From positions 12,479 through 27,599 of the forward strand of contig NZ_DLMO01000099.1 of NCBI RefSeq assembly GCF_002479325.1: a DNA stretch of 15,121 bases, read 5' to 3'. The stretch comes from Brevundimonas sp. UBA7534 (lineage in GTDB: Bacteria; Pseudomonadota; Alphaproteobacteria; Caulobacterales; Caulobacteraceae). The notes beneath the pieces are model-generated. The model worked only from the letters and a program-made list of their open reading frames with translations. It was not told the DNA's origin and did not search any database. Within the stretch, counting starts at the first letter, position 1. The number at the start of each line of letters is the position of its first letter. Of this stretch, positions 6,865-13,819 are shown one piece after another. The position numbers and the translations under genes are program-made.

Positions 6865-6885
6865 CGTTCTGAAAGAAGAACGAGG
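6862..6885 (+). promoter_or_regulatory. Hairpin over the pntAA ribosome binding site
   Basis: CCTCGTTCT (6862-6870) and AGAACGAGG (6877-6885) form a perfect 9-bp stem with a GAAAGA loop. The right arm overlaps the start of the GAGGGGG Shine-Dalgarno (6882-6888) of pntAA, whose TTG start is at 6895. If the transcript begins upstream of 6862 the hairpin could limit ribosome access; if it begins near 6871 the hairpin could not form in RNA. Confidence 0.4.
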
Positions 6886-6894
6886 GGGATTCGC

Positions 6895-8028
6895 TTGGCT
6901 GTCGCTGTCGCCGTCACCCGCGAACGTCGCGAGGGAGAAACACGCTGCGCCGTCACGCCCGAGACGGTGAAGAAGCTGATCGCCCTGGGCGCGACCGTGG
7001 CGGTCGAGGCCGGGACCGGCCTGGGCTCCTCCATTCCCGACGCGGACTACACGGCCGCCGGCGCGACGGTGAAGCCGGACACGCGCGCCGTGCTGGACGG
7101 CGCCGACATCGTGCTCAAGGTCCGCGGCCCCACGGCCCAGGAGACCAGTGCCCTGAAGCCGGGCGCCGTGGTGATCTCCATGCTCGACGCCTACCGCGAC
7201 AAGGCGACCGTCGAGGCCCTGCGCGGCGCCGGCGCCACCGCCTTCGCCATGGAGTTCGTGCCCCGCATCACCCGCGCCCAGGTCATGGACGTGCTCTCGT
7301 CCCAGGCCAATCTGGCCGGCTACCGGGCGGTGATCGAGGCGGCCTACGCCTACGGCAAGGGCTTTCCCATGATGATGACGGCGGCCGGCACCGTGGCCGC
7401 GGCAAAGGTCTTCGTCATGGGCGTGGGCGTCGCGGGCCTCCAGGCCATCGCCACCGCGCGCCGCCTGGGCGCGGTCGTCACCGCCACCGACGTCCGCCCC
7501 GCCACCAAGGAGCAGGTGGAATCGCTCGGCGCCAAGTTCCTGGCCGTCGAGGACGAGGAGTTCAGGAACGCCCAGACGGCCGGCGGCTACGCCAAGGAGA
7601 TGTCGGACGACTACAAGGCCAAGCAGGCCGAGCTGACCGCCAGCCACATCGTCAAACAGGACGTGGTCATCACCACCGCCCTGATCCCCGGCCGCCCGGC
7701 GCCGACGCTGCTGACCGCCGCCCACGTCGCCTCGATGAAGCCCGGCTCGGTCATCGTCGACCTGGCGGTAGAGGCGGGCGGCAATGTCGAAGGGTCGAAG
7801 CTGAACGAGGTCGTCACGACCCCGAACGGCGTCACCATCGTCGGCTGGGCCAACCTGCCCGGCCGCATCGCCGCCGACGCCAGCGCCCTCTACGCCCGCA
7901 ACCTGACCGCCTTCCTGGGCCTTTTGATCAAGGACGGCGCGCTGGCGGTGGACCTGGAAGACGAGATCCTGAAAGCCGCTGTCGTCACGCACGGCGGAGC
8001 CGTGGTGCATGAGGGGGTGAAGGGATGA
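6895..8028 (+). CDS. pntAA: NAD(P) transhydrogenase subunit alpha part 1 (PntAA)
   Basis: A 377-residue soluble NAD(H)-binding domain I of proton-translocating transhydrogenase, which transfers hydride from NADH to NADP+ using proton-motive force. The N-terminus follows the family (VTRERREGETRCAVTPETVKKL). RAQVMDVLSSQ (127-137) is the conserved loop near the nicotinamide, GVGVAGLQAIATARRLGA (176-193) is the dinucleotide-binding turn with VTATDVRPATKEQVESLG after it, and ITTALIPGRPAP, GSVIVDLAVEAGGN and RIAADAS follow in the expected order. Length matches the split alpha subunit of Rhodospirillum-type enzymes. The TTG start at 6895 fits the alignment and has GAGGGGG upstream. It is the first gene of the operon, and its stop overlaps the next start as ATGA at 8025-8028. 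Confidence 0.95.
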   Translation: MAVAVAVTRERREGETRCAVTPETVKKLIALGATVAVEAGTGLGSSIPDADYTAAGATVKPDTRAVLDGADIVLKVRGPTAQETSALKPGAVVISMLDAYRDKATVEALRGAGATAFAMEFVPRITRAQVMDVLSSQANLAGYRAVIEAAYAYGKGFPMMMTAAGTVAAAKVFVMGVGVAGLQAIATARRLGAVVTATDVRPATKEQVESLGAKFLAVEDEEFRNAQTAGGYAKEMSDDYKAKQAELTASHIVKQDVVITTALIPGRPAPTLLTAAHVASMKPGSVIVDLAVEAGGNVEGSKLNEVVTTPNGVTIVGWANLPGRIAADASALYARNLTAFLGLLIKDGALAVDLEDEILKAAVVTHGGAVVHEGVKG

Positions 8029-8303
8029 TCAAGGATCTGGGGCTGTTTTCTTGGCGCATAGGGCTGATCCTCGTGTTCGGGATACCGGCCCTGTATATCG
8101 CGACCGCCGTGACGACCGCGTTGATCCGCGAAGCGGACAGCCCGATTTATCAGGTCATTATGGCCGCCCAGATGCTTCTGCCCTACCTCTTCATCTCCAT
8201 GGGCGTCGGTTGCGCTCTGTGCCTTCTGGTTCGGATCGAGATGCACTTGCGCGCCCTTCGCTCTGCGCCCGTGTCAGAAGCCGCCAGCAAACCTCAGGGG
8301 TGA
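8025..8303 (+). CDS. Small two-helix membrane protein inserted in the pnt operon
   Basis: A 92-residue protein I do not recognise. Its start overlaps the pntAA stop (ATGA), so it is probably translationally coupled. Two hydrophobic segments are visible: about 12-34 (IGLILVFGIPALYIATAVTT) and about 44-68 (VIMAAQMLLPYLFISMGVGCA), followed by a short soluble tail (70-92) starting IEMHLRALRS. Codon use differs from its neighbours: two ATA, three CTT, two TTG, two TCT, two ATT plus TTT, TCA, CCT and AAA codons, which are rare in the flanking pnt genes. It sits where PntAA normally meets PntAB. It may be an accessory membrane protein or a recent arrival; homology would decide. The tight coupling and clean frame support it being a real gene. 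Confidence 0.65.
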   Translation: MIKDLGLFSWRIGLILVFGIPALYIATAVTTALIREADSPIYQVIMAAQMLLPYLFISMGVGCALCLLVRIEMHLRALRSAPVSEAASKPQG

Positions 8304-8310
8304 GCAGTCT

Positions 8311-8634
8311 ATGGAACACGTCGATCCCACCGTCTTCCGCCTGGCCATCTTCGTGCTGGCCATCTTCGTCGGCTATTATGTCGTCTGGAGCGTGACGCCG
8401 GCGCTGCACACGCCGCTGATGGCCGTGACCAACGCCATTTCCAGCGTCATCATCGTCGGCGGCCTGATCGCGGCGGCGGCCGTGTCGGGTGATGCGACGG
8501 GCCCCGGCGCCTGGGTCGCCAAGAGCGCCGGGGTCGCGGCCGTGACCCTGGCCAGCGTCAACATCTTCGGCGGCTTCATGGTCACCCGGCGGATGCTGGC
8601 CATGTATAGGAAGAAGGAGCGACCTGCCAAATGA
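8311..8634 (+). CDS. pntAB: NAD(P) transhydrogenase subunit alpha part 2 (PntAB)
   Basis: A 107-residue membrane subunit that forms part of domain II, the proton channel, with PntB. The family pattern is clear: a first helix (about 9-28), then VTPALHTPLMAVTNAISSVIIVGG (28-51), a loop with GDATGPG, and a last helix with ASVNIFGGFMVTRRMLAMY (81-99). The TNAISS motif and the FGGF-VTRRML ending are typical of PntAB. It starts 7 bp after the preceding small gene with a weak ribosome binding site (GAGCAG), so it may rely on ribosomes arriving from upstream. Its stop overlaps the next gene (ATGA at 8631-8634). Confidence 0.95.
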   Translation: MEHVDPTVFRLAIFVLAIFVGYYVVWSVTPALHTPLMAVTNAISSVIIVGGLIAAAAVSGDATGPGAWVAKSAGVAAVTLASVNIFGGFMVTRRMLAMYRKKERPAK

Positions 8635-8897
8635 CCGACGCCGCCCATGTCGCCATCGTCGCTTCGTGGGTCGCCACGGCCGTCGGGATCGGCCTGTGGC
8701 TGTGGAGCTGGTTCGGGACCAAGGTTCCGCTGCAGCGGCAGCGGCTTCACGACTGCGGCATCGTTCTGGTCTTTTCGGCCATTCTGGTGCGGGTGGTGAT
8801 GCAGGCGCGGCCGCTGGGCGTGTTCGAATGGGCGCTGATGTTCATCGGCCCGCTGTTCATCGCCGCCGCCCTGTGGCGGCTGGCTCGGACGCAATGA
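8631..8897 (+). CDS. Small three-helix membrane protein between pntAB and pntB
   Basis: An 88-residue protein I do not recognise. Its ATG overlaps the pntAB stop (ATGA), so it is probably coupled to it. Three hydrophobic segments are visible: about 5-28 (AHVAIVASWVATAVGIGLWLWSW), about 43-58 (GIVLVFSAILVRVVMQ) and about 64-84 (FEWALMFIGPLFIAAALWRL). The linker between the first two (FGTKVPLQRQRLHDCG) is charged and probably cytoplasmic. Codon use matches the high-GC neighbours, unlike the other inserted gene. PntAB and PntB are usually adjacent, so its position suggests a role in assembly or function of the transhydrogenase membrane domain; this is inference from context only. Confidence 0.7.
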   Translation: MTDAAHVAIVASWVATAVGIGLWLWSWFGTKVPLQRQRLHDCGIVLVFSAILVRVVMQARPLGVFEWALMFIGPLFIAAALWRLARTQ

Positions 8898-8919
8898 GAC
8901 TTTCGGGGGAGGACGGACG

Positions 8920-10338
8920 ATGAACGCATCGCTGGCCGCGTTGGCCTATCTGGTTTCGGGTGTGCTGTTCATCCTGTCGCTGCGCGGGCTCTCCAGCCCG
9001 GAGACCAGCCGTCGGGGCAACACCTTCGGCATGGTTGGCATGGCGCTGGCGATCGCCGTCACCCTGCTGACGTTGGGGACGACCGGCGCGCTGGACGCCG
9101 TGACCCTGGCGCTGATCGCGGGCGGGGTGATCGTTGGCGGCGGTGCGGGCGCGCTGATCGCGCGCAAGGTCGCCATGACCGACATGCCGCAGCTGGTCGC
9201 CGCCTTCCACAGCCTGGTCGGCCTGGCCGCCTGTCTGGTGGCCATCGGGGCCGTCTATGCGCCGGGCGCCTTCGGCATCCTCTCGGCCGACGGGGCCGGC
9301 ATCAAGACCCTGTCGATCATCGAGCTGAGCCTGGGCGTCGCCATCGGGGCCATCACCTTCACCGGGTCGGTGATCGCCTTCGCCAAGCTGAACGGCAACA
9401 TGTCGGGCGCGCCGATCCTGCTGCCGGCGCGCCACCTGATCAACATCGCCCTGGGCCTGGCGCTGGTGCTGCTGATCGGCGTCATGATCGGGTCCGGCGG
9501 GACCGCCACCTGGGCCTTCTGGGGCGTCTTCGTTCTCAGCCTGATTCTGGGCGCGACGCTGATCATCCCCATCGGCGGCGCCGACATGCCGGTGGTGGTG
9601 TCGATGCTGAACTCCTACTCCGGCTGGGCCGCGGCCGCCCTGGGCTTCACGCTCGAAAACATCGCCCTGATCATCACCGGCGCCTTGGTCGGGTCGTCCG
9701 GCGCCATCCTCAGCTACATCATGTGCAAGGGGATGAACCGCAGCTTTATCAGCGTCATCCTGGGCGGCTTCGGCGGCGATGTCGCCGCCGGCGCGGGCGG
9801 CGCCAAGGAGGCGCGGCCCGTCAAGCAGGGCTCGGCCGAGGATGCGGCCTTCATCATGAAGAACGCGTCCAAGGTCATCATCGTCCCCGGCTACGGCATG
9901 GCGGTGGCCCAGGCCCAGCATGCGCTGCGCGAGATGGCCGACAAGCTGAAGGAGGAGGGGGTCGAGGTGAAATACGCCATCCACCCCGTCGCCGGCCGCA
10001 TGCCGGGCCACATGAACGTCCTGCTGGCCGAGGCCAACGTCCCCTATGACGAGGTGTTCGAGCTGGAGGACATCAACTCGGAATTCTCCACCGCCGACGT
10101 CGCCTTCGTCATCGGCGCCAACGACGTCACCAACCCCGCCGCCAAGACCGACCCGCAATCGCCCATCTTCGGCATGCCGGTGCTGGACGTGGAGAAGGCC
10201 AGCACAGTGCTGTTCATCAAGCGCGGCATGGGCTCGGGCTACGCCGGGGTCGAGAACGAGCTCTTCTTCCGCGACAACACCATGATGCTGTTCGCCGACG
10301 CCAAGAAGATGGTCGAGGGGATCGTGAAGGGGCTGTAG
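8920..10338 (+). CDS. pntB: NAD(P) transhydrogenase subunit beta (PntB)
   Basis: A 472-residue subunit containing most of membrane domain II and the NADP(H)-binding domain III. Residues 1-270 hold about eight or nine helices with conserved AAFHSLVGLAA, where His97 matches the proton-path histidine His91 of the E. coli subunit, GAITFTGSVIAF (143-154), and GGADMPVVVSMLNSYSGWAA (219-238). Domain III has GYGMAVAQAQ (324-333), GRMPGHMNVLLAEANVPYD (359-377), GANDVTNPAA (399-408) and KRGMGSGYAGVENELF (434-449), all NADP-site or family motifs. Length matches the E. coli protein closely (about 462). GGGGGAGG just upstream of ATG 8920 is the strongest ribosome binding site in the operon. It lies 22 bp after the second small membrane gene and 2 bp before the DUF1801 gene. 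Confidence 0.97.
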   Translation: MNASLAALAYLVSGVLFILSLRGLSSPETSRRGNTFGMVGMALAIAVTLLTLGTTGALDAVTLALIAGGVIVGGGAGALIARKVAMTDMPQLVAAFHSLVGLAACLVAIGAVYAPGAFGILSADGAGIKTLSIIELSLGVAIGAITFTGSVIAFAKLNGNMSGAPILLPARHLINIALGLALVLLIGVMIGSGGTATWAFWGVFVLSLILGATLIIPIGGADMPVVVSMLNSYSGWAAAALGFTLENIALIITGALVGSSGAILSYIMCKGMNRSFISVILGGFGGDVAAGAGGAKEARPVKQGSAEDAAFIMKNASKVIIVPGYGMAVAQAQHALREMADKLKEEGVEVKYAIHPVAGRMPGHMNVLLAEANVPYDEVFELEDINSEFSTADVAFVIGANDVTNPAAKTDPQSPIFGMPVLDVEKASTVLFIKRGMGSGYAGVENELFFRDNTMMLFADAKKMVEGIVKGL

Positions 10339-10340
10339 CC

Positions 10341-10748
10341 ATGGCCGCCGAACCCAAGACACGGCCGACGGACGCCTCGGTCCCGGATTTCATTGCCGCT
10401 GTCGAGAATCCGACCCGGCGAGCGGACGCCGACTCGATCTGCGCCATGATGGGCGAAGCGACCGCCGAGCCCCCGGTGCTGTGGGGCGCGTCGATCATCG
10501 GCTTCGGCAGCTACCGCAGCCCTACCGGCGACTGGCCCCTGGTGGGCTTTTCGCCGCGCAAGGCCAATCTTGTCCTTTACGTGATGCCGGGCTTCGAGGG
10601 GCAGTCTGACCTTCTGGCGCGTCTGGGCAAGCACAAGACGGGCAGTTCCTGCCTTTACCTCAACCGGTTGGCCGATATCGACCGGGCGGTTCTGCGCCAG
10701 ATCATCGACCGCTCAGTCGCCTCAATGCGCACCCGGTACGGCGGTTAG
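10341..10748 (+). CDS. DUF1801 domain protein
   Basis: A 135-residue soluble protein of the DUF1801 (YdhG-like) family, whose biochemical role is not established. The family pattern runs through most of it: VPDFIAAVENPTRRADADSICAMM (13-36), PPVLWGASIIGFGSY (44-58), VGFSPRKANLVLYVMPGF (67-84), LGKHKTGSSCLYLNRLADID (94-113) and a final helix VLRQIIDRSVASMRTRY. There is no signal peptide or membrane segment. It starts 2 bp after the pntB stop, so it is almost certainly the last gene of the pnt transcript, although nothing known links DUF1801 to transhydrogenase. GC-rich hairpins follow its stop. Confidence 0.9.
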   Translation: MAAEPKTRPTDASVPDFIAAVENPTRRADADSICAMMGEATAEPPVLWGASIIGFGSYRSPTGDWPLVGFSPRKANLVLYVMPGFEGQSDLLARLGKHKTGSSCLYLNRLADIDRAVLRQIIDRSVASMRTRYGG

Positions 10749-10764
10749 GCCCGAACAAGAAGAG

Positions 10765-10792
10765 GCCCGCCCGACATGGGGGTCGGGCGGGC
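10765..10792 (+). terminator. Strong GC hairpin ending the pnt operon
   Basis: GCCCGCCCGAC (10765-10775) and GTCGGGCGGGC (10782-10792) form a perfect 11-bp stem with a 6-base loop, 17 bp after the DUF1801 stop. No T-run follows, so it may work with Rho or act as a 3' stabiliser. Its position between convergent genes fits termination in either direction. Confidence 0.6.
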
Positions 10793-10799
10793 GGCTCCG

Positions 10800-10818
10800 C
10801 CGACCCTCGCGGGGTCGG
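10800..10818. terminator. Second hairpin between convergent genes
   Basis: CCGACCC (10800-10806) and GGGTCGG (10812-10818) form a 7-bp stem with a TCGCG loop, 43 bp past the recA stop on the minus strand. It may end the recA transcript. No T-run is present. Confidence 0.35.
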
Positions 10819-10861
10819 TGGCGGGTCGCGAGGGCGACGGCGGAGTGTCGGTGGGAGGGCC

Positions 10862-11944
10862 TTAGCCTTCCAGATTCTGGCCTTCGTCAGGCTCGGGCGC
10901 GCCCAGCATGTCGTCGGCGATCTTGTTGGTCGACTGGCGCACCGCCTTCTCGATCTGGTCGGCGATGTCGGGGTTCTGCTTCAGAAACTCGCGCACATTC
11001 TCGCGGCCCTGGCCGATGCGGGTCGAGTCATAGCTGAACCAACTGCCCGACTTCTCGATGATCCCCGCCTTGACGCCCAGGTCGATGACCTCGCCCAGCT
11101 TGGAAATGCCTTCGCCGTACATGATGTCGAAGATGACCTCGCGGAACGGCGGGGCGACCTTGTTCTTGACCACCTTGACGCGGGTGGTGTTGCCGACCAC
11201 CTCGTCGCGGTTCTTGATCGCGCCGGTGCGGCGGATGTCCAGGCGCACCGAGGCGTAGAACTTCAGCGCATTGCCGCCCGTGGTCGTCTCCGGAGACCCG
11301 TACATCACCCCGATCTTGTGGCGGATCTGGTTGATGAACAGGACGATGCACTTGGACTTGGAAATGGAGGCGGTCAGCTTGCGCAACGCCTGGCTCATCA
11401 ACCGCGCCTGAAGGCCGGGCAGGCTGTCGCCCATCTCGCCTTCGATTTCCGCGCGCGGCGTCAGGGCCGCGACGGAGTCCACGACGACGATGTCCACCGC
11501 GCCCGAGCGGACCAGAGTGTCGACGATCTCCAGCGCCTGTTCGCCGGCGTCCGGCTGCGACACCAGAAGGTCGTCCAGATTCACCCCCAGCTTCTGGGCG
11601 TAGACCGGGTCCAGTGCGTGCTCGGCGTCGACGAAGGCGGCCACGCCGCCCTTCTTCTGCACCTCGGCCACGGTGTGCAAGGCCAGGGTGGTCTTGCCCG
11701 ACGATTCCGGGCCGAACACCTCGATCACCCGCCCGACCGGCAGGCCACCGATGCCCAGCGCCATGTCCAGGCCCAGCGAGCCGGTCGAGACGCTTTCGAT
11801 CTCGGCCACCTGACCGGCCTTGCCCAGCTTCATCACCGAGCCCTTGCCGAAGGCGCGGTCGATCTGGGCGATCGCCGCCTCCAGCGCGCGCTGCTTGTCG
11901 CCGTCTTCCTTGCCCACCAATTTCAATGCCGCCTGTGAAGCCAT
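10862..11944 (-). CDS. recA: RecA recombinase
   Basis: A 360-residue ATP-dependent recombinase that forms filaments on single-stranded DNA, catalyses strand exchange and triggers LexA self-cleavage in the SOS response. Walker A GPESSGKT is at 78-85, Walker B DIVVVDSVAAL at 151-161, the L1 loop region at 167-178 (EIEGEMGDSLPG) and L2 with INQIRHKIGVMYGSPETTTGG at 204-224. Length is normal (E. coli has about 353) and the C-terminal tail is short and acidic. I chose the ATG at 11944 because known alphaproteobacterial RecA begins MASQAALKLV and AGGGAG lies upstream. The frame is open to 12070 with other ATGs, but those run through the SOS box and promoter. A LexA box at 12046-12060 shows SOS control. 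Confidence 0.98.
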   Translation of the reverse strand: MASQAALKLVGKEDGDKQRALEAAIAQIDRAFGKGSVMKLGKAGQVAEIESVSTGSLGLDMALGIGGLPVGRVIEVFGPESSGKTTLALHTVAEVQKKGGVAAFVDAEHALDPVYAQKLGVNLDDLLVSQPDAGEQALEIVDTLVRSGAVDIVVVDSVAALTPRAEIEGEMGDSLPGLQARLMSQALRKLTASISKSKCIVLFINQIRHKIGVMYGSPETTTGGNALKFYASVRLDIRRTGAIKNRDEVVGNTTRVKVVKNKVAPPFREVIFDIMYGEGISKLGEVIDLGVKAGIIEKSGSWFSYDSTRIGQGRENVREFLKQNPDIADQIEKAVRQSTNKIADDMLGAPEPDEGQNLEG

Positions 11945-12023
11945 CTTACCCGTCTCCCTTGCCATGATTCCCATCTGAAGCCTGGGAGAGACCCGCCATG
12001 GACCCGCCCCCGTTGGTGAAGGG

Positions 12024-12053
12024 ACTATGTGCATGGTTTGTTCTCGTTCACAA
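12024..12053 (-). promoter_or_regulatory. Probable recA promoter
   Basis: Reading the minus strand, TTGTGA (12053-12048) and CATAGT (12029-12024) are 18 bp apart, each matching four of six consensus bases. The -35 lies inside the LexA box, so LexA binding would block polymerase. The leader would be about 70 nt. Confidence 0.4.
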
Positions 12054-12060
12054 GATGTTC
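12046..12060. promoter_or_regulatory. LexA operator (SOS box) of recA
   Basis: GTTCACAAGATGTTC exactly fits the alphaproteobacterial LexA site GTTC-N7-GTTC, a direct repeat unlike the E. coli CTGT-N8-ACAG palindrome. It lies 102 bp upstream of the recA start codon and overlaps the probable -35. A further GTTC at 12040-12043 and a GAAC at 12076-12079 flank it. Confidence 0.85.
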
Positions 12061-12087
12061 TCTCGATCAAAACGAGAACACTTGATC

Positions 12088-13755
12088 CTAGGCGTCCGTT
12101 TCTGTCGTATCCGCGAGCGGCAGACGCAGGCTGAAGGTGAAGCCTTCAGGCGGATAGGCCAGGGCCGCCGAGCCATCCAGGTCCCGATTGACCGCCGCCT
12201 CGATCAGCTGGGAGCCGAAGCCGCGTCGGGCGGGGGCCACGACCGTGGGTCCGCCCGTCTCGACCCAGTCGAGCCGCAGGTGGCGGGCGTCCACGGACCA
12301 GTCGACGCGCACGCAGCCGTTGGGCGTGGACAGGGCCCCGTACTTGGCGGCGTTGGTCGCCAATTCGTGAAAGGCCAGGCCCAGGCTCAGCGTCTGGCGC
12401 GGGTCCAGTCGCACATCCGGACCGCTCAGGCGCACCTGCTCCTCGGCGAAAGGAGACAACTCCTGATCCAGCAGATCGCGGAGCGGGACGCTTTCCCAGC
12501 GCCCCGCCGTCAGAAGGTTCTGCGTGTTCGACAGGGCCAACAGACGCGCCTCGAACAGCGGGATGAAGCTGGCCAGGTCGGGCGCGCGCCGTGCGGTCTG
12601 ACGGGCGATGGACTGGACGGTGGCCAGGCTGTTCTTCACGCGATGGTTCAACTCGTTGATCAGCACGCGCTGCTGGCGCTCGCTGTCGGCCAGGGCGGCG
12701 AAGGCCTGGCGCCGGTCCGTGACGTCGGTAATGACCCCCGACATCCGCACGGGACGGCCCGAGCGGCTGCGGATCAATCGGCCGCGCAGGTGTATCCAGC
12801 GGCCGACGCCGGGGATGAACCATTCCTGGTCATAGTCATCGTCTCCCGCCACGGCTCGGGCCAGGGCGGCGTGGTGGCGAGGCAGGTCCTCGGGCGAAAG
12901 GCGGTCGCCGATCTCGCTGGCGCCCAATCGCGCATCCGGCGCGATGCCCAGAATTTGACGGGCGCGGGCCGAGACCACGGGCGGCCTCAGCGGCAACTGC
13001 GCCTCCCAGAAGCCGACCCCGCCCGCGTCTATGGCCGAAAGCACATTCGTCCGCTGATCGAAGACCGAGGCTCCCAGGGCCAGAAACAGGACCGCGACGG
13101 ATCCGGCCGTCACCGCCACCGCCAGCATCAGAGGGGCGGCCTCGCCCGCGCCCCGGGTCGCCTCCGCCGGAATCAGGACCAGAGCGGCCATGCCGACATG
13201 GTGCATGGCCACGATGGCCGCGCCCAGCGCCATAGCCGCCACAAGGCGCCATCGAAGGGTGCGGTCCTCGCGCGCGGCGAACAGCGCGGCGATGGACGCC
13301 GCGACCGCGATCAGCACCGAGAGTGCGACCAGCCCCGGACGATAATCCAGCACGGCGGCTGTCCGCATCGCAGCCATGCCGACATAATGCATGGCCGCGA
13401 TGGCCAGGCCCATGACCGTCCCGGCAATGATCAGACGCACCGCGCCGGCGCGTCGTCGCGCGGCGGTGAGAAAGGCGATGGCCGTGCCCGCCGTCGCCAG
13501 CAGGAAGGACGCCAGTGTCAGGCTCACGTCGTAGGCGACCGGGCTGCCGGGATCGAATCCCAGCATGGCGATGAAATGCATCGACCAGATGCTGGCCCCC
13601 AGCGTCAAAGCCGCCACCGCCAGCCAACGCAACCGGGCCGAGCCCAGGTGCGTCCGCATCCGGTTGAACAGATCCAGCGCCGTCCAGGCGCCCAAGACAG
13701 CGACCGCCAGGGACAGGACGAAGAACAGGCTGACGATCAAGTGGGTATGGTGCAA
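12088..13755 (-). CDS. MHYT-PAS-HWE family sensor histidine kinase
   Basis: A 555-residue inner-membrane sensor kinase. Residues 1-230 form a seven-helix MHYT sensor with three motif copies, SMHFI (58-62), AMHYVGMA (121-128) and AMHHVGMA (183-190); such domains are proposed to bind metal and sense oxygen, CO or NO. A PAS domain follows (about 235-348, ending in the linker-like SGVITDVTDRRQA). The kinase is of the HWE/HisKA_2 type: phospho-acceptor His371 in NELNHRVKNSLATVQSIARQT, the N-box HELATNAAKYGALS (463-476), the LDWVETGGP motif (495-503) and GFGSQLI (512-518). The TTG start at 13755 gives the usual MHYT N-terminus; its ribosome binding site is weak. No response regulator lies next to it. 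The stop is 27 bp from the SOS box of recA. The signal and partner are unknown. Confidence 0.92.
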   Translation of the reverse strand: MHHTHLIVSLFFVLSLAVAVLGAWTALDLFNRMRTHLGSARLRWLAVAALTLGASIWSMHFIAMLGFDPGSPVAYDVSLTLASFLLATAGTAIAFLTAARRRAGAVRLIIAGTVMGLAIAAMHYVGMAAMRTAAVLDYRPGLVALSVLIAVAASIAALFAAREDRTLRWRLVAAMALGAAIVAMHHVGMAALVLIPAEATRGAGEAAPLMLAVAVTAGSVAVLFLALGASVFDQRTNVLSAIDAGGVGFWEAQLPLRPPVVSARARQILGIAPDARLGASEIGDRLSPEDLPRHHAALARAVAGDDDYDQEWFIPGVGRWIHLRGRLIRSRSGRPVRMSGVITDVTDRRQAFAALADSERQQRVLINELNHRVKNSLATVQSIARQTARRAPDLASFIPLFEARLLALSNTQNLLTAGRWESVPLRDLLDQELSPFAEEQVRLSGPDVRLDPRQTLSLGLAFHELATNAAKYGALSTPNGCVRVDWSVDARHLRLDWVETGGPTVVAPARRGFGSQLIEAAVNRDLDGSAALAYPPEGFTFSLRLPLADTTETDA

Positions 13756-13819
13756 GCGGAAGGCTCAGTCTGACGTGTCTCAGCCATAACCCGGAAGCGG
13801 CGTCGGATCGAAGGCCTTT

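Larger units (their letters stand above)
6622..6894. other. Intergenic region between coxIV-like gene and pntAA
   Basis: This 273-bp stretch has no convincing gene. It holds a weak 5-bp stem, TTCCC (6625-6629) with GGGAA (6636-6640). AATTCCGG occurs twice, at 6630-6637 and 6653-6660. The nonamer CTATTCAGA is repeated in tandem at 6774-6791. A possible pntAA promoter and a 9-bp hairpin lie close to the pntAA start. The tandem repeat region is more AT-rich than its surroundings. Confidence 0.6.

Noticed and set aside
11945..12070. N-terminal extension of RecA from an upstream ATG
   Set aside because: It would cover the SOS box, promoter and leader, and known RecA proteins of the group begin at MASQAALKLV.
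11998..13773. Long plus-strand open frame antisense to the sensor kinase
   Set aside because: The minus strand has an intact MHYT-PAS-HWE kinase; the antisense product is low in complexity and starts inside the recA control region.
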